A stretch of DNA of 64,000 nucleotides from Fulvivirga marina (lineage in GTDB: Bacteria; Bacteroidota; Bacteroidia; Cytophagales; Cyclobacteriaceae), in the NCBI RefSeq assembly GCF_016775155.1, contig NZ_JAEUGD010000004.1:124001-188000 (forward strand), in the 5' to 3' direction. The position numbers and the translations under genes were made by a program. This document shows, one piece after another, positions 20,401 to 27,773 of the stretch (positions are counted from its first letter, which is position 1; the number at the start of each line of letters is the position of its first letter). Under the pieces are notes generated by a model that worked only from the letters and a program-made list of their open reading frames with translations, was not told where the DNA came from and did no database searches.

Positions 20401-20896
20401 AGATGGCGACTTCGATGATGCCAATGAAGAGGTACTCAGTGGCAGTGGCGCCAACGGCTCCTATAGCGCTACTGTATCTGTACCATCTGGCACCTCTGGT
20501 GCCGTAAGGTTAAGAGTAAGAGTTGCATACAGCGCAACGCCTACTGCTTGTGGCGATCTTTATTTCAGCGAAGTTGAAGATTATACACTTAACGCTGGCA
20601 CAAGCGCTAGCCCGAGTCGTTCAGGCTCAGGTATCGATTTTGAAAATGAGGTTAGCATGTTTCCCAACCCTTCTAAAGAAAGCAGGTTCAACATCAAATA
20701 CCCTGAGTATGGTGGCGACCTTGAAGTAACTGTATTGAGTCTTCAGGGTGTGACTGTCCACCAAGAAGTCATACCTCAGCAAGCAGCCAATACGGGCATG
20801 ATCTCCATCCAGCTTAATCAAAATATACGAGGAACATTCCTGGTAAGAGTGAAGAACAACACTTCTTCTGTAGTAAGAAAAATTCAGTTTGAATAA
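17423..20896 (+). CDS. Secreted M43 (pappalysin/cytophagalysin-type) metalloprotease with PKD, FnIII, two GEVED domains and T9SS tail
   Basis: The protein has 1157 residues with a signal peptide (LTLLLLWSFCVVLTANS). The zinc site HEFGHWLNLAH starts at residue 229, and the Met-turn region is ENYMDYASCYKMF. Next come a beta-rich region (about 330-590), a PKD domain (about 600-680), a GEVED domain (about 686-822, GEVED at 815), a fibronectin III domain (about 830-915) and a second GEVED domain (about 925-1055, SEVED). The end is a type A T9SS sorting tail starting FPNPSKESRFNI. It should be exported through the type IX system and cut at the tail. Substrate unknown; extracellular protein digestion is likely. 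Confidence 0.93.
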   Translation: MRLTLLLLWSFCVVLTANSQDNHPMCQTDARMRELYQQHPEARQEAREFEQLMRSNKHQATSKTAATGYTIPVVFHIFGTDFAGKTVDDNTIITALEKTNEDFKGLNDDYNTVSDLFSGLRSTLDIEFKLAKTDPNGNPTTGINYYPERSGFGNGGGYDSQIQQYAWDNYMYMNVYIMLDLYADGTYNNSGVAWYPDTWMSDNNLARVVYNGRYLYGNTDKEFASVLTHEFGHWLNLAHTFDNECNAPGDNVDDTPATTANSGTCNVTTEMCPGAGIPNGENYMDYASCYKMFTQGQVARMTSALSHASRQPLWQESNLEATGVNNASQPILLYAASQLYEDESNNGAIDGSVTISGKNGATYATTGILTPGTHYTASNVPAGLSLQINVTGSTSAEMSFTGSASAHANSNSVSNISITFLDAAISGGASSIQNPTYSGFSLFFQDPYTIVYNDINNITANSSATWTYFTVEHGDGAYGSWYDGGKLRLETYTKPLICEGSTRNISLLTSGTPIGTNSNWVDGGAYPDEHDLRSSSYTVWDGQTGYIGFRFSSPEGKKLHGWMKVSVNASGNSFTVYEYAYYTKPEGTIIAGSTTVNPAPVAAFTASATTMTPGQSVTFSDQSTGSPTSWSWSFPGGTPATSTQQNPAVTYNTAGTYNVELTATNANGSSTKTAANYITVNGGSNTYCSSSGDDASYEHIANVAIGDFSNPTGASTYSDYTGLSINLVKGDNNFTLTPGFSGSAYNEYFRVWIDYNQNGDFSDAGELAFDAGSALSSAVSGTITVPASAHDGTTRLRVSMRYRSAPQSCGSIVYGEVEDYTAHIGNAVTVNAPSNLTANAASTAVSLSWTDNSNNEDGFDIERSTDGTNFSVVSSAATNTTSYNDTGLSVNTTYSYRVRAKKGTAYSAYSNSSSATTSGGGAGYCEVTNGNPSGQYITNISIGSIDNTSTYDDSGYSDYTSQSANISSSATLTVTPHNTWAATAAKAWVDWNKDGDFDDANEEVLSGSGANGSYSATVSVPSGTSGAVRLRVRVAYSATPTACGDLYFSEVEDYTLNAGTSASPSRSGSGIDFENEVSMFPNPSKESRFNIKYPEYGGDLEVTVLSLQGVTVHQEVIPQQAANTGMISIQLNQNIRGTFLVRVKNNTSSVVRKIQFE

Positions 20897-20906
20897 ACAA
20901 AACAAT

Positions 20907-20947
20907 AGATCGGGGGCAGGGTGAGATGCCTCTCTCCGCCCCGATCT
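20907..20947 (+). terminator. Stem-loop after the protease gene
   Basis: AGATCGGGG at 20907-20915 pairs perfectly with CCCCGATCT at 20939-20947, 11 bases after the protease stop. The U-tract is poor, so it may act as a 3'-stabilising hairpin as much as a terminator. Confidence 0.55.
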
Positions 20948-21142
20948 TATTGAAGAGGATTAACCTTTCTTCTACCTTGTCGCATGGAAACGCAGAATAT
21001 TTCAACCTTATTTTTACCGTAAGTGAAAGGGTGTTAGTGAACAAAATAAGCTTTATCAAACTTTAGGAAGCTTAATAAAGCTGCAGTTGAACCCAACGCT
21101 AAATTTGGCCCACAAACTATCTTCGATCAACCTAAAAGATAT

Positions 21143-21607
21143 CTAGCCACCAGCTTGCACACTCCAAAAGAACCGCTTTTTACTCTTAGATGTAGCACCA
21201 AGTTTTTCATAAAACCTGATTGCAGATTTATTAAAATCCGGGGTTTGCCACTGTACCCACATGCACCCCTGGGCTTTGGCTAATGTAGCTATGCTCTTCA
21301 TCACTGCTTGCCCTAATCCGTGCCCTCTGGCACTTTCTTTCAGGTATAAACAGTCAAGGTAAATGTAATATGCGGCATCCCAGGTGGAGAACTGTTTCAT
21401 GAAAGTGGCAAAGCCTTCTACCCTCTTTTCTCGCTCTACCACCAGACAGTGAACGTCTTTCGCTTGAAACAGACGTTCTGAAAGATCTGCCCACTGAACC
21501 TGATCAGAAATTTCAGCTTTTTCAAATGCTGCGTGCTCATAGCAAAGTGCTATAACCTGGCCCAGGTCCTCGGGCCTTGCACCTCTAATCGTAAAGTCAT
21601 TTAGCAT
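21143..21607 (-). CDS. GNAT-family N-acetyltransferase
   Basis: About 154 residues from ATG 21607; a GTG two codons upstream is also possible. The acetyl-CoA-binding region is visible as LYLKESARGHGLGQAVMKSI, followed by MWVQWQTPDFNKSAIRFYEKLGA, the usual motif B. Substrate unknown. Its start overlaps the end of the rhodanese gene, so the two form an operon divergent from the LysR regulator. Confidence 0.88.
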   Translation of the reverse strand: MLNDFTIRGARPEDLGQVIALCYEHAAFEKAEISDQVQWADLSERLFQAKDVHCLVVEREKRVEGFATFMKQFSTWDAAYYIYLDCLYLKESARGHGLGQAVMKSIATLAKAQGCMWVQWQTPDFNKSAIRFYEKLGATSKSKKRFFWSVQAGG

Positions 21608-21993
21608 GCACACTGTATCTCCGACCCTGCGGTGGCCTTACTACCCTCGGTAGCATATCCGTCAAACTTCCACCATTCAATGCCTCCTATTAACTCTTTA
21701 ACCGTAAAGCCCAGCCGGGCCATATTTAGTGCCCCTTTGGTAGACGCATTGCAGCCTATACCATCACAATAGCAGACATATGTTTTAGATTTATCAAGGT
21801 GCCTGGTAGTCTCTTCAGTCATCTCCCGATGTGGAATGTTAATGGCACCCGGAATGTGTTCTTTCTCAAAGCCGAAGGGTTGACGGGTATCAACCACCAC
21901 TACATCCTGCATATTCTCCAGGGCATCAAATAAATCTGAAGGGTCCATTTCATACGTCAGCTTGCTTTCATAAAATTCAATTTGCTTGTTCAT
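21601..21993 (-). CDS. Rhodanese-like domain protein
   Basis: A single-domain rhodanese of 130 residues. Visible motifs are VVVDTRQPFGFEKEHIPGAINIP and the active-site loop CDGIGCNAS, whose first cysteine would carry the persulfide, followed by LGFTVKELIGGIEWW. It probably transfers sulfur or binds thiol compounds. It is the first gene of a pair with the GNAT gene, divergent from a LysR gene 159 bases away. Confidence 0.88.
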   Translation of the reverse strand: MNKQIEFYESKLTYEMDPSDLFDALENMQDVVVVDTRQPFGFEKEHIPGAINIPHREMTEETTRHLDKSKTYVCYCDGIGCNASTKGALNMARLGFTVKELIGGIEWWKFDGYATEGSKATAGSEIQCAC

Positions 21994-22152
21994 AACTTTT
22001 TAAAATTTTGTTTTCTCCAAAAGTATGTACCTGTCACAATGAAGTATATATGCTATGATTGAGGTTTTTTGACGGCTTAACTGAATTTATTTCAATTTAA
22101 AGTGAAGCGTATTTATGTAACTTTAGGTTCTGATAATTATAACCGCTCAGGC

Positions 22153-23040
22153 ATGGAACTCAGGCACTTCAGGCTCATTAAAACTATCGCAGAGGAAGGC
22201 AACATTGCTAACTCTTCTGAAAAGCTCTTCTTAACCCAGTCGGCTTTGAGTCATCAACTTCGTGAGCTGGAAGAACAATTGGGCTTTAAGGTATTCCACC
22301 GGTCACGTAATAAGTGGGAACTTACAGAAGAAGGCGCAGAGCTGCATAAGCTGGCCAATACTATTCACTCTGCTATAGAGCAGGGTTTTCATAGCATCAA
22401 AAACATCAATGAGGGTACAAAAGGATTGGTTAGAATAAGTACAGAGTGCTACTCTTTCTATCAGGGGCTACCAACATTCATTCAAAAAATGGCTGCTCTG
22501 TATCCCAAAATAGATGTCGAACTCATACTCGATGCGACGCATCACCCGGTTTCGAAAATACTCTCTAATGATATTGATATAGCGATTGTCACCTCTAAAC
22601 CCTCCACTCCCATACTTTCCTGCAAGGCATTATTTGAAGATGAGATATTAGCCATCATGCACAAGGAACACCCTTTGGCAGATAAACCCACATTGGAAGC
22701 CGGAGACTTCTCTGAAGCTCATTTGATCATACACTCCTTCCCACTGGAGACGGTCTCAGTTTATCAGACTTTCTTAATGCCCAACAATATTATTCCTGTT
22801 CGCATTTCTGCCATACCCCTCACCGAAGTAGCTCTTGAAATGGTAAGCGCCAATATGGGGATAACCTGCATGCCTCAATGGGCATTGAAATCATTTAAAG
22901 TGCCTGAAGAACTGATACTCAAGCGTATCAGTAAAAATGGGTTAAAAAGAACCCACTATCTGATCTCAAGAACTGAGGATCATTCGAAGAAATATATAGC
23001 TGAGTTTATTTCTAGTTTTGAGGAGAATTTTTTAGAATAA
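22153..23040 (+). CDS. LysR-family transcriptional regulator
   Basis: About 295 residues from ATG 22153. A GTG at 22102 would add 17 residues, but LysR proteins normally begin right at MELRHF-like sequence, so the later start is preferred. The N-terminal winged helix is clear (GNIANSSEKLFLTQSALSHQLRELEE), followed by a periplasmic-binding-type effector domain. By the usual LysR arrangement it probably controls the divergent rhodanese-GNAT pair; effector unknown. Confidence 0.9.
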   Translation: MELRHFRLIKTIAEEGNIANSSEKLFLTQSALSHQLRELEEQLGFKVFHRSRNKWELTEEGAELHKLANTIHSAIEQGFHSIKNINEGTKGLVRISTECYSFYQGLPTFIQKMAALYPKIDVELILDATHHPVSKILSNDIDIAIVTSKPSTPILSCKALFEDEILAIMHKEHPLADKPTLEAGDFSEAHLIIHSFPLETVSVYQTFLMPNNIIPVRISAIPLTEVALEMVSANMGITCMPQWALKSFKVPEELILKRISKNGLKRTHYLISRTEDHSKKYIAEFISSFEENFLE

Positions 23041-23061
23041 CCGACAACCCACAAAGTCTGC

Positions 23062-23667
23062 CTATTCATTCCAGATACATTCTCCGTTAACACCCTTTCC
23101 TTTCAACTCCATGATGGCTTTAAACTTGTGCATTATCTCCGGGGAATCAAAGCAGTTAATTTCTTCATTGGGGATATTCTCCGGCTTCACTTTTTCAGCA
23201 TCTCTTGATCTAATTTCATAGTTTTTACTCAGGCACTTTACGGCCTCTTCATTATCGAAATAAAACCTACTTTCAGTAATAATATCTTTAGTTTGCGAAA
23301 CAGGCTCATCTTCATCTCCTGTTCCCATGTCAAACGTCCAATAGCCTACATCAGAAAAATAAAAGAACAATTTCCCTTCCCATACCAAATACTGATTCTT
23401 CCCTCCGTAATGATCACCTTCGGAAAATGAGTGTTCTATGAGTTTAACCTCCTCGTCCTGGCTGTAATACGTTATAGTTCCCTCCTCAGGAAAATCAGGA
23501 CAGCGATACTCAAGTACCTCAACAGTTAAAGCCTCTTTGTCCTTTAACCCCATTACGGTTGCATACTTTGACCTGATGTCCTTAATTATAGTTTCTGTAT
23601 CCTGAGACTGAGCTGTTAAATGAGCTAAGGAAAGAAGAGTTATAACTAGTGGAGCAATGTATTTCAT
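23062..23667 (-). CDS. Secreted protein of unknown function
   Basis: The protein has 201 residues with a signal peptide (YIAPLVITLLSLAHLTAQ). The mature part has paired acidic stretches, tyrosine-rich beta-like segments (NQYLVWEGKLFFYFSDVGYW) and four scattered cysteines. No family recognised. It lies between the LysR gene, which it faces tail to tail, and the toxin/immunity array. It is not obviously part of either. Confidence 0.7.
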   Translation of the reverse strand: MKYIAPLVITLLSLAHLTAQSQDTETIIKDIRSKYATVMGLKDKEALTVEVLEYRCPDFPEEGTITYYSQDEEVKLIEHSFSEGDHYGGKNQYLVWEGKLFFYFSDVGYWTFDMGTGDEDEPVSQTKDIITESRFYFDNEEAVKCLSKNYEIRSRDAEKVKPENIPNEEINCFDSPEIMHKFKAIMELKGKGVNGECIWNE

Positions 23668-23840
23668 AGTTTGAGTGATTCAGCTTTACTCAAAAATATA
23701 TAGTTATTTCAGAAAACTGATCCTGACATTATAAAATTTAAGGAGTCAGGCTTTCTAACCAACTTTTCCACTAACCAACAACCTTCACCCCTCCGGCTTA
23801 AATTACTTCCCTCTAAAATCAATAACATTACCTTTGGGGA

Positions 23841-24499
23841 TTATATCCACTCAGCCTCTGCCACTATTACATCATCCATAAAATCCTTATTTACTTCTTT
23901 TAATACATTCAAAAACTCTTCAGTAATAATAGTCTCTTTTCTTTTCTTCTCTTCTCATCCACACGAAAAATATCTTCACCTTGCCAAGATTCAAAATACA
24001 CCTGTCTCTTTGCCAACTCCCCAACCCTTTCGACCTCTTTATACTGGGTTATTTCCCCTATTAAGTCTAATATATCTGATTTATATGGGGCTATTTCCAT
24101 GTGACACATGTCACATCCAGAGTCCTTTATTTCATACCAAATCGGCTTTTCTTTTGCCTGCCCTTTTATATTCAAATAATAGAAATTTGGCAAGGTTTGA
24201 GAATAAGCATCCTCATCTATATCAAAATACTCCTCCGTGTCTACAATTATCTTCTGGAAATCCATCCCCTTTAAGTTTCTCAACTCCAATTCATTTTTCA
24301 AACGCTCGCTAACAATATAATATGGAGTCATGTATATAAAATCCTCCCCTGACCAGAAGTCAAATTCATAGCCCAGTTGCTTGACACTTTCTTCAAGGAC
24401 TCTTCTACATTTTTTACATTTCCTTGTGATAATTTCTGTAGCTCCCCCCATCTGACCAGGTGTAGAAGCACTTAACAAAGCATAAATTTTTGGTTTCAT
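23841..24499 (-). pseudogene. Frameshifted double-CxxC immunity-like gene
   Basis: The intact reading frame from ATG 24499 gives 196 residues and stops at 23909. The family-like ending (DIFRVDE..., then ETIITEEFLNVLKEVNKDF and AEAEWI) continues in another frame to TAA at 23841-23843. The switch must lie between about 23934 and 23954, in an AG-only run. Two CxxC pairs (Cys28/31 and Cys129/132) suggest a metal site. The layout (W-x-GEDIFR near the end, then a helix and an acidic tail) recalls Imm11/Imm43-like and double-CXXCG immunity families. It is the last gene on the immunity side of the array. Confidence 0.6.
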
Positions 24500-24571
24500 A
24501 TTACTTCAATAAAAGTCAACACTTATTGATGACTCTTTTAGCACCTTTAAAGGCTATAGCCATTTGATTGA

Positions 24572-24649
24572 TTAATAAAAAAAGAATATGCTCTCAAGCT
24601 CCTCCTCAAAAAATTCTTGATCAAAATTCTTAAACTCTATTTCATACAT
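24572..24649 (-). pseudogene. N-terminal stub of a third Imm49-like gene
   Basis: From ATG 24649 the minus strand encodes 25 codons beginning MYEIEFKNFDQEFFEEELES before a stop. This matches the first 20 or so residues of the Imm49-like protein that starts at 25603 (EFKNFDQEFFEEEYEH). Weaker similarity continues a little past the stop (a SIKWL-like stretch), so a full gene once stood here and was truncated and frameshifted. The same 3' flanking repeat lies just upstream. Confidence 0.7.
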
Positions 24650-24699
24650 CCCCATTAGGATTTAGCTCCTGTTTTCAGAAAACAGACAAACTCAACGGC

Positions 24700-24741
24700 A
24701 AAATATAATTTATGGGGTAATTAAAATTGATTTTAGCAAAA
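24700..24741. repeat. 42-bp immunity-flank repeat, copy 1
   Basis: An AT-rich block built around TTATGGGGTAATTAAAA, just past the stop of the Imm49-like gene at 24743. Near-identical blocks occur at 25690, 27730 and 28719, each at the 3' end of an immunity gene. Confidence 0.8.
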
Positions 24742-24742
24742 T

Positions 24743-25603
24743 TTAAGGAGCCAAACTTTCTACTTTACACTCTCCTTTTACTAAATACATAGGCAATCTT
24801 GAATCTTCCACAGTAATTTCCCAACCTTTATCATGGGCTCTGCAAGCAAAGCTGATAAGGCCCCATGGTAGCCAACCGTCTACATCCCTAAAACGGTTAC
24901 CTTCTGTAGTATCTCTATATTGCTTGTCTTTTTCAAGTGCTTCTTTTAATTGCTTATTAAATGAAGAAGAATCTCCAAAGTAATACTGTTCCAGTAACTT
25001 TTGTCTCGGTTCGTCGATTAACGAAACATAATTTTTTAACTCCGGATCGCCTCCATACTTTCCTCTTGAATTCTCTATATAGTCATTAAAGAGTTCCTTA
25101 TCAATATCAGGCTCGCTTTTAAAAAGTTGATACAGCTTATACACTGGATGATTATCATGTTCACCGTAGTTTAAAAACTTGCTACTTTCCGGTAAATTAA
25201 AAATCAAATCTATGACATCACTACAACGACAAATGGAGGCATAAGTATAAGCACTCGCTAGCTCAAACACTGAATCGTAGCCGGCACCAGTATTGGTAAG
25301 TTGTACTTCTTGATCGGCAACCCAAAGCTTTGTGAGTTCTCCATTATTATCAAGAGATTTAATATGACCATAGATACCCTGCATAGCTAATTTAAAACAC
25401 CTGCTTAGCTCCGTACGGTCAGTTTCTCCATTAACAATTTTGAGGGTAATCTGCTGCATGCCAAATTTGAACAATCTATGTAAACCCTCGCTATCACCTT
25501 CCACTAACCATTCAATTGATTGACTTACAAGAAGAAGAATATGCTCATACTCCTCCTCAAAAAATTCTTGATCGAAATTCTTAAATTCTATTTGATTACC
25601 CAT
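24743..25603 (-). CDS. Imm49-like immunity protein (copy B)
   Basis: The protein has 286 residues. The C-terminal pattern WLPWGLISFACRAHDKGWEI followed by a LPMYLV segment matches what I know of the Imm49 family, helical immunity proteins of polymorphic toxin systems. It is a paralogue of the gene at 27774-28631, with nearly identical ends (start MGN-I-FKNFD-EF, finish KGEC-VESLAP) and a more divergent middle, so the two may neutralise different toxins. It probably acts in the cytoplasm; the cognate toxin is unknown. Confidence 0.65.
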   Translation of the reverse strand: MGNQIEFKNFDQEFFEEEYEHILLLVSQSIEWLVEGDSEGLHRLFKFGMQQITLKIVNGETDRTELSRCFKLAMQGIYGHIKSLDNNGELTKLWVADQEVQLTNTGAGYDSVFELASAYTYASICRCSDVIDLIFNLPESSKFLNYGEHDNHPVYKLYQLFKSEPDIDKELFNDYIENSRGKYGGDPELKNYVSLIDEPRQKLLEQYYFGDSSSFNKQLKEALEKDKQYRDTTEGNRFRDVDGWLPWGLISFACRAHDKGWEITVEDSRLPMYLVKGECKVESLAP

Positions 25604-25689
25604 TTGTAAATTTGGTTAGCTATGTTCAATACATTCCCATAGGCTTTATCTCATGCTTTTAGAAAACATTAAAGCTTTTCAATAATGGG

Positions 25690-25731
25690 AAATATAATTT
25701 ATGGGGTAATTAAAATTTAATTTTCAGCAAA
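25690..25731. repeat. 42-bp immunity-flank repeat, copy 2
   Basis: The same TTATGGGGTAATTAAAA core as copy 1, overlapping the end of the broken beta-propeller copy. It is followed by ATTTTCAGCAAAA exactly as in copy 4 at 28719. Confidence 0.8.
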
Positions 25732-25936
25732 AATATATAGCTGTTTAGAAAAATCCATCAGTATCAGATGTCTACCCATTGTTGCAGGATACCCATACAA
25801 TTCGCAATTATCCTCCAATGGGTGTGAGTTCTTAATTTCAAAACTATTTTTTTCTAATACAACAAGTGCAGGAGTACCTATTGAAGTTCCAATAAAAAGG
25901 CATGACTTCGAAATACCCATGTGGCCCAAATCAAGC
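25717..25936 (-). pseudogene. Broken second copy of the beta-propeller immunity-like gene (3' end only)
   Basis: These bases encode about 70 residues almost identical to the last 70 of the 374-residue protein at 28745-29869 (both contain SKSCLFIGTSIGTPALVVLE and end DFSKQLYIFAEN). The DNA differs at only a couple of positions across about 220 bases, so duplication or exchange was recent. Similarity stops abruptly at about 25936, where ankyrin-gene flank begins. The remaining frame can start only at a TTG and is unlikely to be functional. Confidence 0.85.
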
Positions 25937-25960
25937 TATTTTCTATCCCCTCAAGCTCTA

Positions 25961-26449
25961 CTACTCGAACAAGTGTCTTATATTTTCATTCTTAGGCATT
26001 TTGAGTAAATTAAGTAAATTGACACCATGACTATTAGGTATATGCGGGTCTATGCCTGTATCCAGTAACATTTTAATCATTGCATCCCCGTCCTCATCAT
26101 CGTAATGCATCACAGCACTCCATAATAATGTATTACCATCTGGATCTTTGATGTTTTTATTAGCACCATTATCTAATAAAAGTTTTAGGGCTTCATAGTT
26201 ATTGCTGAATACAGCCAAATGAGCAGCACTATATCCTGGCTTCGTTAAAACATCAAGATCAGCTCCATTTTTAATTAATACATCCAAAATATCAACATTG
26301 CCTTTTTCTGCTGCCACATGAATTGGGAATTCGCCAACTGCCTCATTTAATATATTGATATTTGCTCCTGACGCAATTAACTCTTTGACATCTTCAACTT
26401 GCCCTTGCAATGCGGCATCAAAAAGCTGTTCATTTATCTTATTTTTCAT
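25961..26449 (-). CDS. Ankyrin-repeat protein, probable immunity to the GH-E toxin
   Basis: The protein has 162 residues made of about four ankyrin repeats with the normal pattern (for example GEFPIHVAAEKGNVDILDVLIKNGADLD and GYSAAHLAVFSNNYEALKLLLDNGAN). It starts seven bases after the stop of the GH-E toxin module. Ankyrin proteins are known immunity partners in polymorphic toxin loci, so it is the best candidate to block that nuclease. This pairing is inferred from position. Confidence 0.8.
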   Translation of the reverse strand: MKNKINEQLFDAALQGQVEDVKELIASGANINILNEAVGEFPIHVAAEKGNVDILDVLIKNGADLDVLTKPGYSAAHLAVFSNNYEALKLLLDNGANKNIKDPDGNTLLWSAVMHYDDEDGDAMIKMLLDTGIDPHIPNSHGVNLLNLLKMPKNENIRHLFE

Positions 26450-26456
26450 AATCTAA

Positions 26457-27656
26457 TTAATCATTTTGTCTACTTCTGTTAGAACTTCTCTCCTCCAAGA
26501 CATACAGTTTGGGGTCATTTTCAAGTTCTAATATTTCTTCTCTGGTTTTCCCATCTTTCTTATGCTTAGCCAATCTATCTTTCCATGCATTTCCTTTTGC
26601 ATGGCCTATATCCGCTCTAGGCTTTCCAACCAAATTTGTAGGCACCGGTTGTCCTGCTTTAGGGTGTGGGTAGCCTAAAGGAGTCTTATCAGGATAGTGA
26701 GTACCGTAATTTGGTATTGGCTTACCTGTTTTACCATCAAGATATATCTTATACCCATTTACATCAACTTGTCCTGAATCAGCATTCTTAAATATTTTAT
26801 CCCTTACCTCTTTTCGAAGTGATACACGTTCACTTTTTGCACCTCCCCTTATCCAATCTCCTCGCCCCTTATCATCAAGTCTACTTAATTCTTGAAATTC
26901 ATCTATTGCTTTTGCTTCATCTAAATCCAGATCATCCACATATTTACTTCCTGTTTTACCTGAATTATCTATGCCTTTTACTCCTTTACCAGCATCAACA
27001 TCGACCTTACCAACAAGAATCCCTTCCGTACCATCTCCCATATCAACTTTTTCCCCCACCTTTTTATTTTTGATTCTAACATCTTTGTCATCTAAATGCT
27101 TCACCTCACCACTAGCCAACAACACCCAAGGATTAACCTCTCCCTCCAGCTTAAACCTACGCTTCTCAATGCGCATTCTAAACTTCTTAAATCTCAGCTT
27201 TTTGGATAGTCTCTGACCAAGGTCGTCAAAAGTTTTGGCACCTTTTGCAAAGCCTTTTCGTACGCCTTTCATGGCGACTTTACCATTTCTTACCACAGCC
27301 TTGGCTCCTTGTTTACCCACTTTAGCCAGGTCGGTAACTGCTTTGGCTGTCTCTTTCACTGACTTCTGAACACCCGCTTTTGCAGCTTTTACTCCTGCCT
27401 TAGTGGCACCTTTCACCCCTTGTTTGGATACAGTTTTGATCGCTGTTTTGGCCCCTTTAAGAGCAGCTTTCCCTCCAAATAAAAGTGCAAAGATCAGCTC
27501 AATAGTAATAACAGCCAGACCTCGAGCCAGTTTGGTAGCCCCTTCTACGAGGTTGCCTGGCCACGCTGCACCCAGGTAGCCTCCAAAGTGTTTGGCCGCC
27601 TGATAAATACCCTCTGCAGCAAAGTATGCTCCTATGATCTGCACCAACAACGGCAT
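26457..27656 (-). CDS. Displaced toxin C-terminus: pretoxin region plus GH-E family HNH/EndoVII nuclease
   Basis: The protein has 399 residues. Residues 1-183 copy residues of the 1386-residue toxin upstream of and including the junction motif NPWVLLASG (175-183). The 216-residue tip differs. It holds DIGHAKGNAW (Gly351-His352), a KTREEILELENDP helix and YVLEERSSNRS (Glu388), which is the GH-E signature of HNH/EndoVII nucleases. DNA similarity to the full toxin gene runs on to about 27697 and is then broken by a small deletion and frameshift. It therefore lacks the N-terminal export part and looks like an orphan module ready for recombination. Confidence 0.85.
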   Translation of the reverse strand: MPLLVQIIGAYFAAEGIYQAAKHFGGYLGAAWPGNLVEGATKLARGLAVITIELIFALLFGGKAALKGAKTAIKTVSKQGVKGATKAGVKAAKAGVQKSVKETAKAVTDLAKVGKQGAKAVVRNGKVAMKGVRKGFAKGAKTFDDLGQRLSKKLRFKKFRMRIEKRRFKLEGEVNPWVLLASGEVKHLDDKDVRIKNKKVGEKVDMGDGTEGILVGKVDVDAGKGVKGIDNSGKTGSKYVDDLDLDEAKAIDEFQELSRLDDKGRGDWIRGGAKSERVSLRKEVRDKIFKNADSGQVDVNGYKIYLDGKTGKPIPNYGTHYPDKTPLGYPHPKAGQPVPTNLVGKPRADIGHAKGNAWKDRLAKHKKDGKTREEILELENDPKLYVLEERSSNRSRQND

Positions 27657-27729
27657 ACAGCCATGATGGCTCCACCTGTAAGTATGTTCGCCAGATGTCT
27701 AAAAAAAGTAAAGCTTTTCAGTAAATGAA

Positions 27730-27771
27730 AAATATAACTTATGGGGTAATTAAAAATTGATTTTCAGCAAA
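27730..27771. repeat. 42-bp immunity-flank repeat, copy 3
   Basis: The same TTATGGGGTAATTAAAA core, directly beyond the stop of Imm49-like copy A. Its 5' neighbour (AAGCTTTTCA...AAATATAA) also matches the flank of copy 2. Confidence 0.8.
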
Positions 27772-27773
27772 AT

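Noticed and set aside
26819-27216. Proline/leucine-rich plus-strand frames within the GH-E module
   Set aside because: They are antisense to the pretoxin region and resemble low-complexity shadows.
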